Numbered from the stretch's first letter, positions 1-7,904 are shown. The stretch is 64,000 nt of DNA from Terriglobia bacterium (GCA_020073085.1 JAIQFV010000007.1:1-64000); one strand, 5' to 3'. Numbers and translations are program-made. Notes: generated from the sequence alone by a model not told the origin.

Positions 1-1
1 T

Positions 2-82
2 TCAGGCCTCGAAGTCTGGCAGGTGTGCAAAATTGATGGGCAGTGGAAGATCTTGTCCGTTGCCTGGACGATCTATCCATAG
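2..82 (+). CDS. C-terminal end of SnoaL/NTF2-like protein (partial)
   Basis: Only the last 26 codons are present, ending at the TAG at 80-82. The residues read VCKIDGQWKILSVAWTIYP, a pattern (a hydrophobic strand, then 'dGqWkI.sv.WT') typical of the last beta strands of SnoaL-like or DUF4440 proteins of the NTF2 fold. The rest lies outside the window, so catalytic or binding residues cannot be judged. A gap of about 200 bases separates it from the permease gene downstream. Confidence 0.55.
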   Translation, partial: SGLEVWQVCKIDGQWKILSVAWTIYP

Positions 83-288
83 TCACAGCTGACAGCCAAC
101 AGCGCTCCAGAGAACAAGGCGAGCTTATGCCTGGTGATTGCGCCGGACCGCTGAAGAAAAGTGAAATCGGACTGAAATCAGTGAAATCTGGGACAGACGG
201 AAATGACCCCAACTGATTCGTCCCAAGTCCACGTCGGGAAATTCGCCTTTCTGTGATTCTGTGATTTCGAACCGAGAGGAGCGTCTTC

Positions 289-2793
289 ATGGAGACTTTA
301 TTTCAAGATATTCGCTATGGTTTGCGCATGCTGGTCGAGAAGCCCACATTCACGATCGTGGCTGTCCTGACGCTGGCTCTGGGCGTGGGAGCCAACACGG
401 CCATTTTCAGCATCGTGAACGCCGTGCTGCTCCGTTCTCTTCCGTTCCCCGACCCCGACCGTCTCGTAAGGATCTACTTTAACAACCCAGGGGTAGGATT
501 GCGGGGCGTTCGGTTTTCCGTTCCGGAATTCGACGATCTTAGAACGCAGACGGATGTGTTCGAAGATGTGAGTGTCATCGTTTCGGGCCCCACAAACCTG
601 ACCGGTGCCGAACAGCCCGAACATTTGGAAATGGTCGAGGTTTCTCCCAACTATTTTTCCATGCTCGGCGCCACTCCCGAACTAGGACGCTTATTTGGTC
701 ACCAGGACTTCGCGCTCGGTTTCGCGCCCGTGGTCGTGATCAGCGATGCCTTGTGGCGCCGATCTTATGGGGCTGATCCTGGCGTCCTCGGCCGCAGCCT
801 CCGCCTCGATAACGATCTATACACCATTGTAGGTGTACTTTCTCCCGGATTTCGCCACCCCGGACCGACCATTCCAGCCGTGGAGGTGTGGATTACCTGC
901 GGATTCAGTGGCGATCCGTACCCAGCGCCGGCGCGTGGCCTGCGCATACTACCAGGGGCAATCGGTCGTCTCAAACCGGGCCTCACCCTAGCGCAAGCTC
1001 AGGCGCGGCTTGATGCCCTGACTGCTAATTTGCGTCGCGAATTTGCGAATGATTACCCTCCGCAAGCCAAATGGACGATTGAGATTGTGCCGTTGCAGCA
1101 ATCGTTGGTGGGTAAGGTTCGGCCGATGCTGGTCGTGTTGATGGCTGCCGTAATCTTAATCGTTTTCGTCGTGTCTCTAAACATTGGCAGCCTGCTTCTG
1201 GCGCGCGCCTCTGGACGACAGCAAGAGATGGCAGTGCGCTCGGCGATGGGAGCGAGCGGGGGCAGAATGATTCGGCAGATGCTCACCGAATCGCTGTTGC
1301 TGGCTTTCATCGGGGGAATCGCAGGGCTCACGACGGCGGCGATTACGCTGAAAATCGTCTTGCGATTTGTGCCTGCGAATCTTCCGCGGCTGGGCGAAGT
1401 AAACATTGATTGGCGGGTGCTGGGATTTGCGTTACTGATTTCGGTCGCGACCGGGCTACTGTTTGGCCTGGCTCCCGCGATTCATTCCTCGAAGGCGGGA
1501 CTTGCGAGCACGATGCGCGAGGGCTCGCGCGGCTCGGGCTACAGTGCGAAGGCCGGGCGCATGCGCGATGCGCTGATGGTGTCGCAGCTGGCTTTTGCGG
1601 TAGTGCTGATGGTCGGCGCGGGGCTCTTATTGGAAACACTGCGCGATTTGTTGCGGCAGAATCCGGGCTTCAATCCATCGCAAGTGGTCACGGCGAATAT
1701 CTATCTGCCGCACCCAAATAATCCGCAGCTCGATCCATATCTCACCTTCGCGCAGCAGATTCCGTTTAATCGCGAACTGCTGCGGCGCGCGAACGCGATT
1801 CCCGGCGTGGAGTTGGCGGCGATTACGTCCAATTTGCCGGCCGCCGACACAATTAACAGCGATTCGGCGGCCTACGGCGCCACGAATCACAATTCGCTGG
1901 CCATCGAAGACCGGCCCACGGAATCCTCGGGAGATTTGAGCGCCGAAATTATCCGCATCAGCCCGGATTATTTTCGGGTGATACAAACACCGCTGGTGGA
2001 AGGCCGCTTTTTCAGCGAAGCCGACGAGAACGGCAAATTGCCCGTGGTAATCATCGATGAGGCGACGGCAAGACGCTACTGGTGGCCGGATCATGATCCG
2101 GTGGGCCGGCGCCTGCGTATCCGGTTGCGTTTCGGGCAGAATCCTGTGAATCCGTGGAGCACCGTGGTGGGCGTGGTGAAAGATGTCAAGCACGACGGGC
2201 TTGATGTCGATGGCGTGCCGCACCTCTATGTTCCGCTGAATCAATTTGTCGGGCGGACGTTGAGCTTGGCGCTGCGAACTTCGTTGCCAACGAGCACGCT
2301 GGAGGCGCAAATTCGCGGCGCGATTCAGAGCGTAGATCCGGGGCTGCCGGTGTTCAACGTCACCTCGATGGATGAAGTACTGGATGCATCGCTGGCATCG
2401 CGCAGATTTTCGGCGAATTTGGTGGCGGGATTTGCGGGGGGGGCGCTCTTGCTGGCCTCGATCGGAATTTACGGCTTGCTGGCCTATATGGTTGGCCAAA
2501 GATCACGCGAGATTGGTCTCCGATTGGCGTTGGGTGCCCAGCGAGCGGATATCTTGCGACTTGTCATGGGAAAAGGTGTAGTCCTGGCTGGCCTCGGAAT
2601 TGTGGCCGGCATGATATTTTCCGCTTCTACCGCCTCGATGATGGCAAGTTTGCTCTACGGCGTTCGCCCGCATGATCCGGCTGTGTTTCTGATCGTGCCT
2701 CTGCTTTTACTTGCAGTGGCCGTGCTGGCTAGCTACCTCCCAGCCCGGCGCGCGACGAAAGTGGACCCGATGAATGCCTTACATGAAAGCTAA
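289..2793 (+). CDS. ADOP-type ABC transporter permease (MacB/FtsX-like)
   Basis: An 834-residue inner-membrane protein built like the acidobacterial duplicated orphan permeases. An N-terminal amphipathic stretch (DIRYGLRMLVEKPTFT) and first membrane helix (about 20-42, LTLALGVGANTAIFSIVNAVLL) lead into a MacB-type periplasmic domain. A three-helix FtsX block lies at about 280-410, then a second periplasmic domain, then the C-terminal FtsX helices ending in ARRATKVDPMNAL, the usual signature. The start ATG has GAGAGGAG-like bases just upstream. No ATPase or membrane-fusion gene is adjacent, which is usual for these orphan permeases, so the substrate is unknown. A second copy (830 residues) lies on the opposite strand at 4801-7293. 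Family assignment is firm; role in export or signalling is inferred. Confidence 0.92.
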   Translation: METLFQDIRYGLRMLVEKPTFTIVAVLTLALGVGANTAIFSIVNAVLLRSLPFPDPDRLVRIYFNNPGVGLRGVRFSVPEFDDLRTQTDVFEDVSVIVSGPTNLTGAEQPEHLEMVEVSPNYFSMLGATPELGRLFGHQDFALGFAPVVVISDALWRRSYGADPGVLGRSLRLDNDLYTIVGVLSPGFRHPGPTIPAVEVWITCGFSGDPYPAPARGLRILPGAIGRLKPGLTLAQAQARLDALTANLRREFANDYPPQAKWTIEIVPLQQSLVGKVRPMLVVLMAAVILIVFVVSLNIGSLLLARASGRQQEMAVRSAMGASGGRMIRQMLTESLLLAFIGGIAGLTTAAITLKIVLRFVPANLPRLGEVNIDWRVLGFALLISVATGLLFGLAPAIHSSKAGLASTMREGSRGSGYSAKAGRMRDALMVSQLAFAVVLMVGAGLLLETLRDLLRQNPGFNPSQVVTANIYLPHPNNPQLDPYLTFAQQIPFNRELLRRANAIPGVELAAITSNLPAADTINSDSAAYGATNHNSLAIEDRPTESSGDLSAEIIRISPDYFRVIQTPLVEGRFFSEADENGKLPVVIIDEATARRYWWPDHDPVGRRLRIRLRFGQNPVNPWSTVVGVVKDVKHDGLDVDGVPHLYVPLNQFVGRTLSLALRTSLPTSTLEAQIRGAIQSVDPGLPVFNVTSMDEVLDASLASRRFSANLVAGFAGGALLLASIGIYGLLAYMVGQRSREIGLRLALGAQRADILRLVMGKGVVLAGLGIVAGMIFSASTASMMASLLYGVRPHDPAVFLIVPLLLLAVAVLASYLPARRATKVDPMNALHES

Positions 2794-3128
2794 AACTGCG
2801 AGGCTGGAAACGTAACCGACTGCCAAGGAGAAGAAAGTGTCCGTTTACGAAAGGCTAGAGGCTCTCAACATCGGAAGATGCGGCGTCGATGCTAGTCAAC
2901 CGCGAAACTTTAGCATAGGCGTTTGCTACTTGAAAAGCGTATGTGGCCGCAGAATTGGTCGTCTACTCGATACTCTACGAATGCTGGAGTTGCCGCAAAG
3001 CGGTCTGGATATAACGCTCACCATTAGGATGGGTGATACGCGCCGGGCGCCAAATTCCAATCGGAGCGGATGACGGGCAATCCAGAAGCAACCCGAGTCA
3101 TGGGCCCAAATCTTTTGTGCCAGCTTAG
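2794..3128. other. intergenic stretch, no gene recognised
   Basis: Between the ADOP permease and the element scar there is no frame with a convincing start, ribosome site and protein-like composition. No hairpin followed by a T-run is obvious directly after the permease stop. Confidence 0.4.
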
Positions 3129-3203
3129 GGGGTCACCCCAACCAACTGGGAACAAATCGAGAACAAATTGGGAACAAACTATCGAGGAACACCCGTGAAA
3201 TAA
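3129..3203 (+). pseudogene. possible remnant of integrase C-terminus
   Basis: The frame from 3129 to the TAA at 3201-3203 reads NWEQIENKLGTN followed by YRGTPVK, resembling the tails of tyrosine recombinases that end beside tRNA attachment sites. A stop codon (TAG, 3126-3128) sits immediately upstream in the same frame, so only a tail survives. The DNA contains three direct 11-bp repeats starting GAACAAA at 3150, 3161 and 3172. The match to integrase tails is from memory and could be chance; the position next to a tRNA fragment supports it. Confidence 0.3.
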
Positions 3204-3259
3204 GTCGATCAACATATACGTAAGTCGTTGAGAAGCAAAGACGGGCTAGTATTTCATCC

Positions 3260-3306
3260 GGCTCATAACCCGAAGGTCGCCAGTTTAAATCTGGCCCCCG
3301 CAACCA
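3260..3306 (+). pseudogene. 3' fragment of initiator tRNA (tRNA-fMet)
   Basis: The bases match the 3' part of bacterial tRNA-fMet: anticodon loop CTCATAA (CAT anticodon), variable segment GAAGGTCG, T arm with loop TTTAAAT closed by GCCAG/CTGGC, and acceptor strand CCCCCGC followed by AACCA. No GCGGGG acceptor strand occurs at the proper distance upstream, and the D arm is not recognisable, so a functional tRNA cannot form. A tRNA 3' end without its 5' half is the usual product of integration of a mobile element into a tRNA gene. The T loop differs from the normal TTCAAAT by one base, consistent with decay. Confidence 0.75.
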
Positions 3307-3314
3307 AATTCAAG

Positions 3315-3349
3315 AGCTCAGTCTCCCCCATCCGGAGCTGGGCTTTTTT
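3315..3349 (+). terminator. Rho-independent terminator
   Basis: AGCTCAG (3315-3321) pairs with CTGGGCT (3338-3344) with one G-U pair, and six T bases follow immediately. It lies nine bases after the CCA of the tRNA fragment, where a tRNA gene terminator would be expected, so it was probably carried along with the tRNA end. Confidence 0.7.
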
Positions 3350-3374
3350 GTTGGAGTAACGTAAATCGGGGTGC

Positions 3375-3405
3375 CGCAGGCATCTCGGGCTTTGCGATGC
3401 CTGCG
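3375..3405. repeat. palindromic repeat, GCAGGCAT family
   Basis: CGCAGGCATC (3375-3384) and GATGCCTGCG (3396-3405) are perfect inverted arms round an 11-base loop, preceded by GGGGTGC. Related copies lie at 22920-22955 (decayed), 23179-23214, 59984-60014 and 60109-60137. Confidence 0.75.
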
Positions 3406-3798
3406 AACTATAACCCACCCTGGTAAGGCCGGCTCATGATCCCGCGAGGTCCCGCCTCAGACACCGTGCCTTCCATCTGCCACAACGAATCCGAAGCGAT
3501 CGCTTTGGACGCTCTTAACGTCGTCTCGGCGTGCATACATGCGCCACTCCGCCCAAAAATGGATTATGGAGATGCGACCCCAGTTTATAGCTCCAGGAAA
3601 TTTGGGGTCACGTCATTCCAATCTCCAAATGAGACCTGGCGTTCTGGAAGATCTCGGCCAATTGCTGGTCTGCCTCATTTTATCTTCGAACCGACGGATG
3701 GTGCCAGAGAAGGTGACCTACTCCAAATATATCGCATCGCTGAAATGGAGATTGGAAAGACCCGAATGGCGCTTGTATCGCTGTTCATCATGTGTTCT
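3406..3798. other. intergenic stretch with dispersed repeat pieces
   Basis: Open frames here lack ribosome sites and look like chance. Two pieces of a dispersed repeat are visible: around 3612-3650 (CCAATCTCCAAATGAGAC then GGCGTTCTGG, compare 7452-7482) and 3742-3763 (repeat listed separately). The segment lies inside the presumed element scar. Confidence 0.45.
3742..3763 (+). repeat. dispersed repeat, ATGGAGATTGGAAAGACC type
   Basis: The 22 bases from GAAATGGAG to the CCC are found again, exactly and in reverse orientation, at 60196-60217, where TATATC-like bases also lie alongside. Weaker relatives are at 4635-4675 and 7450-7475. Confidence 0.6.
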
Positions 3799-4224
3799 CT
3801 ATGTTTTCCCCCGCCTCAGGTTGAGCACGATGCCCTCAATCAACTGCCGGGCAGTCACCACCCTAGTCGCCTTCCATTCCTTGGGAAAATGTCGGGTGTT
3901 GCCTGTAACCAGGAAGTTGGCTGAACCAGCCTCAGCACACTCAAGGAACCGATTGTCTGGATCATCTTTCGAGGCGGAAACTATTCTTGTCGGCGTAACC
4001 AATCGGGCAATATGGCGGATTTGGGTGAGGGCATGATCTATGTGTTTGGGATCAAAACCCAGCTTGCGACGGTGCAGAACCTGGGCGTACTCGTCCAAAA
4101 TCGGCTCAGAAAGGATCAGCGACAGCCGCCTATTTAGCGCCAAATCCAACACCGCCGCCTCCAGACCGCCCTCGTTGAGGAAGGCCGAGACCACAATGTT
4201 GGTGTCCAGCACGACCGCGATCAT
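3799..4224 (-). CDS. PIN-domain toxin (VapC-like ribonuclease)
   Basis: A 141-residue PIN-domain protein, the expected length for a toxin-antitoxin ribonuclease. It begins VVLDTNIVVSAF, with the first metal-binding Asp in LDTN; EPILDEY supplies the conserved acidic Glu; SKDDPDNRFLECAEAGSANFLVTGNTRHF carries the DPDN.FLE..........TGN..HF pattern of the PIN_3-type subfamily. These acidic residues coordinate Mg in an RNA-cleaving active site. The start ATG overlaps the stop of the antitoxin gene upstream by four bases (ATGA), so the pair is translationally coupled. The RNA target cannot be told from sequence. Confidence 0.9.
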   Translation of the reverse strand: MIAVVLDTNIVVSAFLNEGGLEAAVLDLALNRRLSLILSEPILDEYAQVLHRRKLGFDPKHIDHALTQIRHIARLVTPTRIVSASKDDPDNRFLECAEAGSANFLVTGNTRHFPKEWKATRVVTARQLIEGIVLNLRRGKT

Positions 4225-4526
4225 TTGGCGGCGGCTTTACTGGTCTGCTTTGCCTGCGCACGCCCTTGCTTCCGGACGGCTTTGATCTCCCGGCTGATCT
4301 CCCGAGCAGTCAGCTGATTGAGACCTTGGCGCTTGGCCTCAGCCCGGATGGCCTTCAGCCACTGAGGGGCTGGGGCCAGAGCCTTAATGTAATCCCGGAT
4401 GCCCATGATGATCACCTTGGGTTCCCCCCGACGGCCAACGACAAAGCGTTCGTCTTTTTGGCTGGCCCGCTTGATGATCTGCCCGAGTTGGGTCCGGGCG
4501 GTGAGTGCTGAAATGATATTTGTCAT
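4221..4526 (-). CDS. Phd/YefM-like antitoxin
   Basis: A 101-residue protein starting MTNIISALTARTQLGQIIKRA, the N-terminal DNA-binding pattern of Phd/YefM antitoxins, followed by FVVGRRGEPKVIIMGIRDYIKAL. The Lys/Arg/Ala-rich tail (KQGRAQAKQTSKAAAK) is probably the flexible toxin-neutralising end. The ATG at 4526 has no good ribosome site at normal distance. GGAGG at 4552-4556 lies seven bases from an in-frame ATT codon at 4544, so the protein may begin six residues earlier from this rare start. A strong promoter and a 20-bp palindrome lie directly upstream, as expected for autoregulation by the complex. Confidence 0.85.
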   Translation of the reverse strand: MTNIISALTARTQLGQIIKRASQKDERFVVGRRGEPKVIIMGIRDYIKALAPAPQWLKAIRAEAKRQGLNQLTAREISREIKAVRKQGRAQAKQTSKAAAK

Positions 4527-4558
4527 CGCTGCAGTGCTTTTAATGGTAAATCCTCCAT

Positions 4559-4578
4559 TGAACTAATTAATTAGTTCA
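4559..4578. promoter_or_regulatory. perfect 20-bp palindromic operator of the TA pair
   Basis: TGAACTAATTAATTAGTTCA is a perfect palindrome. It lies just downstream of the -10 box of the antitoxin promoter, over the expected transcription start, and upstream of the ribosome site. Its position and symmetry fit binding by the antitoxin/toxin complex; binding itself is inferred. Confidence 0.75.
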
Positions 4579-4583
4579 TTTAT

Positions 4584-4612
4584 ATTCTATAGTTACGCGC
4601 AAGAAATGTCAA
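4584..4612 (-). promoter_or_regulatory. sigma-70-type promoter of the TA operon
   Basis: On the minus strand TTGACA (4607-4612) is followed after 17 bases by TAGAAT (4584-4589). This is a near-consensus promoter, reading into the antitoxin gene. Confidence 0.8.
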
Positions 4613-4800
4613 AAAATTCGTGGGGTCCGACCTTTCCAATTTCCATTTGCGAATGGAGACTGGAGAGGTCTGACCCAAAATTCTGTCTTCAAAAAACAGG
4701 GGGTGTTGCAGCAGAATCAATTGATTGCACCTGACCCGAGTCTTTGCTTTTTCATGTCGCCAAGTGCGACGGGACGTCGCACCGTCCGAGACTTGCGACC

Positions 4801-7293
4801 TTACTCGTATCTCAGCGCCTGCATCGGATCGATCTTCGTTGCGCGACGTGCGGGAAGATAAAGTGCGAGCAGCGCTACACCGGCGAGAGATGTCCCAACG
4901 ACCAGGAGGGTCACGGGGTCACTCGGCTGCACTCCGTAAAGGAGTTTCGAGACGAAGCGACTCAGAAGGCTCGCGACCAACCATCCGAGCGTCGCGCCTA
5001 TGCGCGTGAGCGCCGCGCCCTGTCGCACAACCAGTCCCACGACATTGGCACGTCGGGCTCCGAGAGCCATCCGGATCCCAATCTCGTGTGTTCTCCGTTC
5101 CACCGCGAAGGCAAGCACACTGTACAAACCGATTGCCACGAGCACCACGGCGATGATCCCCGCCCCAACCAGCAGGAGGGCGGAAAGCCGTTCCTGACCG
5201 AGCCCCTCATCTCGGAAGGATTTCAGCGTCCATGCGTCGGTGACGGGCAGGTCCATGTCAAGCGCTTGGATTTCTCGGCGGATTGGGGCCGCCAGCGTCA
5301 AGGGATTTCCGACCGTACGTGCCTCCAGGCTTACGTCGCTGCGGTACATTTGTGATAAGGGGACGTAGAAGCAAGGATTCAGGGGAGCCCGGTAATTCCG
5401 AAATTTACCATCCCGGACCACTCCGATGATTTCCGCCATCTGGTTGTCGCGCGTTAGCCGGAACTTCTGTCCCACAGGATCCATTCCGGGCCAGAATTGC
5501 CGTGCCATCTCTTCATTTATGACTGACACGGCGGGCGCACCTGCTCGGTCGTCGTGGCTGAAAACCCTCCCGCGCAGCAGGGGAATTCCAATGGTCTTGA
5601 AGTATTCTTCGGAGACTATGTTGAAGTCCGTCTGTCGGGGTTCATCGCCAGGGTGAATGGCCACATCGGTACCTCCCCGCCGGCCGCCCATCGGAACCAT
5701 CCACACAAAAGCCGTGCTGTTTACTCCCGGGAGTGTGCGGACGGAATTCAGGAGGTTCGAATAGAACCGCATTCCGCGCGCCTGGTCATACTTCTGGGTG
5801 GGGAGGTTCAATTTCAGTAGAAAAACCTTCCCCGGGTCCAGCGTGACGTCCGCCGATTGAGCGTTGAGCAATGTGCGTACAAACAGACCCGCTCCAATCA
5901 AGAGGACGACGGATAAAGCCACCTGGGCCACTATAAAAATCTGTTGCATTCCGAGCCGAAATCCTCCCGACAGAGAACTCGATTCGCCCTTGAGAGTGGA
6001 GACGAGATTCGTCCGAAAGCTTTGTCGAACCGGGATGACACCAAACAAGACGCCTGTCAAACAGGCGAGCACCAGGGAGATGGAAAGAACACGAACATTC
6101 AAGCTCGTTTGAAGCAACAGGGGCATGTTGAACGGTCGATGAAAGCTCGAGAGAAAGTGTGTGGCGAGGAGGGCCATCACCAACCCTGCAGCAGCGGCCG
6201 GTAATGTTATCATCAAGCTCTCGGTGAGAAGTTGCTGAAACAGACGCCCTTTACTCGCACCCAGCGCCAGGCGGACCCCGAATTCGCTTTGCCTTTTGAC
6301 CCCTCGGGCCAGCATAAGGCTCGCTACATTTGAACAGGCAATGAGGAGCACCAAGACAGCGATCGCCATGAGCATCATGAGGAACGCAAGAGCCTCCTCT
6401 CGGGAATCGGTTCTGAGACGCCCCTCGTTCGCGGACACGAGCATTGCCGCCCGGTCGTTTGGACCATTCGGCCAATTCTTCCAGACATTCACCCACTCTG
6501 TTTGTTTAAGCTGTGAGGTGAGATTCACAAACTCAGACTCGGCTTCGGCGAAATTCACCCCGGGCTTCAATCGCCCGGTCACCGAGATCCACGTGTTGCC
6601 TTGGTAGTGCTGGAGATCCTTGCCTGCGGCATACGTCGCAAGGACGGGGTACATCATCACAGGAACCCAGAAGTCAGGCTTGGCATCGCGATCCAGCCGT
6701 AACCCCGTGAATTCCGGCCCTGCAATCCCGATAATAGTAAAGCTCACGCCATTGATGACCACCTGTTGACCCAGAGCGCCGCGATTCGTAGCGAAGTATT
6801 GCTGCCATGCTTGGTGAGCAAGCACCACGACGGGGTTCCGCCCGGGAACGGCATCCTCCTCGGCAAGGAACGTTCGTCCTGCGACGAGCCTGGCTCCCAA
6901 CACGGAAAAATAATTGGCGCTGACCATTTCCCCGGAAACTCTAACCATCTGGTTGCCGAAACGGAAATTGGCATCCACCCCGCTGTATGCGGCCAGGCCT
7001 GAAAAGGTTCGGTTACGTTCCTTATAAAAGAGGTAGTCCGGAAAGGACATTGCGTCGAACACGGAGGAATTACGTGGGGATCGGTAAAACAACGAGACGA
7101 GGCGATCGGACTGGGGAAGCGGCAAAGGCTGCAAAATGAGCACGTCCAGAAAACTGAATATTGCCGTGTTTGCACCAATTCCGAGCGCCAGTGTGATAAT
7201 GGCGATAGCAGCCAACCCGCGATCCTTCGCCAGTCCGCGGAGGGCGTAGCGCATGTCTTGGGTCACTTGTTCGAGCCAGTTCAAACCTGACAT
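4801..7293 (-). CDS. ADOP-type ABC transporter permease (MacB/FtsX-like)
   Basis: An 830-residue inner-membrane permease with the same plan as the gene at 289-2793: DMRYALRGLAKDRGLAAIAIITLALGIGANTAIFSFLDVLIL at the N-terminus, a MacB-type periplasmic domain, an FtsX helix block around 300-430 (LLIACSNVASLMLARGVKRQSEFGVRLALGAS), a second periplasmic domain, and a terminal helix pair ending ARRATKIDPMQALRYE. The sequence differs well beyond a recent duplicate, so the two are paralogues rather than a repeat. No ATPase gene is adjacent. The ribosome site before the ATG is weak (GAGGC). Confidence 0.92.
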   Translation of the reverse strand: MSGLNWLEQVTQDMRYALRGLAKDRGLAAIAIITLALGIGANTAIFSFLDVLILQPLPLPQSDRLVSLFYRSPRNSSVFDAMSFPDYLFYKERNRTFSGLAAYSGVDANFRFGNQMVRVSGEMVSANYFSVLGARLVAGRTFLAEEDAVPGRNPVVVLAHQAWQQYFATNRGALGQQVVINGVSFTIIGIAGPEFTGLRLDRDAKPDFWVPVMMYPVLATYAAGKDLQHYQGNTWISVTGRLKPGVNFAEAESEFVNLTSQLKQTEWVNVWKNWPNGPNDRAAMLVSANEGRLRTDSREEALAFLMMLMAIAVLVLLIACSNVASLMLARGVKRQSEFGVRLALGASKGRLFQQLLTESLMITLPAAAAGLVMALLATHFLSSFHRPFNMPLLLQTSLNVRVLSISLVLACLTGVLFGVIPVRQSFRTNLVSTLKGESSSLSGGFRLGMQQIFIVAQVALSVVLLIGAGLFVRTLLNAQSADVTLDPGKVFLLKLNLPTQKYDQARGMRFYSNLLNSVRTLPGVNSTAFVWMVPMGGRRGGTDVAIHPGDEPRQTDFNIVSEEYFKTIGIPLLRGRVFSHDDRAGAPAVSVINEEMARQFWPGMDPVGQKFRLTRDNQMAEIIGVVRDGKFRNYRAPLNPCFYVPLSQMYRSDVSLEARTVGNPLTLAAPIRREIQALDMDLPVTDAWTLKSFRDEGLGQERLSALLLVGAGIIAVVLVAIGLYSVLAFAVERRTHEIGIRMALGARRANVVGLVVRQGAALTRIGATLGWLVASLLSRFVSKLLYGVQPSDPVTLLVVGTSLAGVALLALYLPARRATKIDPMQALRYE

Positions 7294-7596
7294 GATCGGT
7301 TCACTCTTGCCTCGTTGTCATAGGCTTACAATGGTTGCCGGCCAACCGAGCGACGCCGTGCCCCAAGGTCAAGGCTCCATCGTATATTGTATACCCAACC
7401 CAAAGCACCACTGGGGAAAAGGCAAATCCACCGATGAGGGTCTGGTCTTTCCGATCTCCAATTGAGATTTTGCGCTCTGGCCGGGTGGCGCATACATGCG
7501 TTCTTTGTCCGCCCAGGCGGATGAGATGCAACCCCCCAGCCCCTGCTATGTTTTTACTCCCTTTTTCTGAAACCCTTCCCCCGCGTAATGATCATC

Positions 7597-7701
7597 ATGT
7601 CCAAACTCCGCCGCTTTTATGAAGAGAGTAATCTTCACTACATCACCTGCAGCATCTATCGGCGCACCCGCGCGTTTGATTCCGATGGGTGGCACACCCT
7701 A
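7597..7701 (+). pseudogene. N-terminal remnant of REP-associated tyrosine transposase
   Basis: The frame from the second ATG reads MSKLRRFYEESNLHYITCSIYRRTRAFDSD, matching the start of IS200-like Y1 transposases of the RAYT group ('l.RfY..g..HfvT..vyrR...F'). Similarity ends at about residue 30-35; the histidine pair and catalytic tyrosine region are absent. Palindromes of the type RAYTs are linked with follow at 7712-7731 and 7885-7904. It cannot be active. Confidence 0.65.
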
Positions 7702-7711
7702 TTCGTCACAG

Positions 7712-7731
7712 CACCCCGATTCATCGGGGTG
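7712..7731. repeat. REP-like palindrome CACCCCGAT/ATCGGGGTG
   Basis: CACCCCGATTCATCGGGGTG has perfect 9-base arms round a 2-base centre. The same 20 bases occur at 43361-43380, and in inverted orientation at 7885-7904. Confidence 0.8.
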
Positions 7732-7884
7732 ACAACGAGTCCGGCAGAACAAAAGGGAACCGTTTCCAACGGTTTCCTGAGAGCGGCCCAGTGCAATGGA
7801 AAGGCAGCCATCCTATGGGCGACTCGATCCAACCATAGGAAACCAATAAATCGGTTCAAAGAACGGCAGAGGAGGAGCCGCGAA

Positions 7885-7904
7885 CACCCCGATGAATCGG
7901 GGTG
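7885..7904. repeat. REP-like palindrome, inverted copy
   Basis: CACCCCGATGAATCGGGGTG is the exact reverse complement of the copy at 7712-7731. The pair therefore forms a head-to-head doublet with about 150 bases between, an arrangement typical of REP doublets (REPINs). Confidence 0.8.

Noticed and set aside
3436-3924. 162-codon plus-strand frame
   Set aside because: Composition not protein-like, no ribosome site, and it overlaps repeat pieces and the PIN toxin gene on the other strand.
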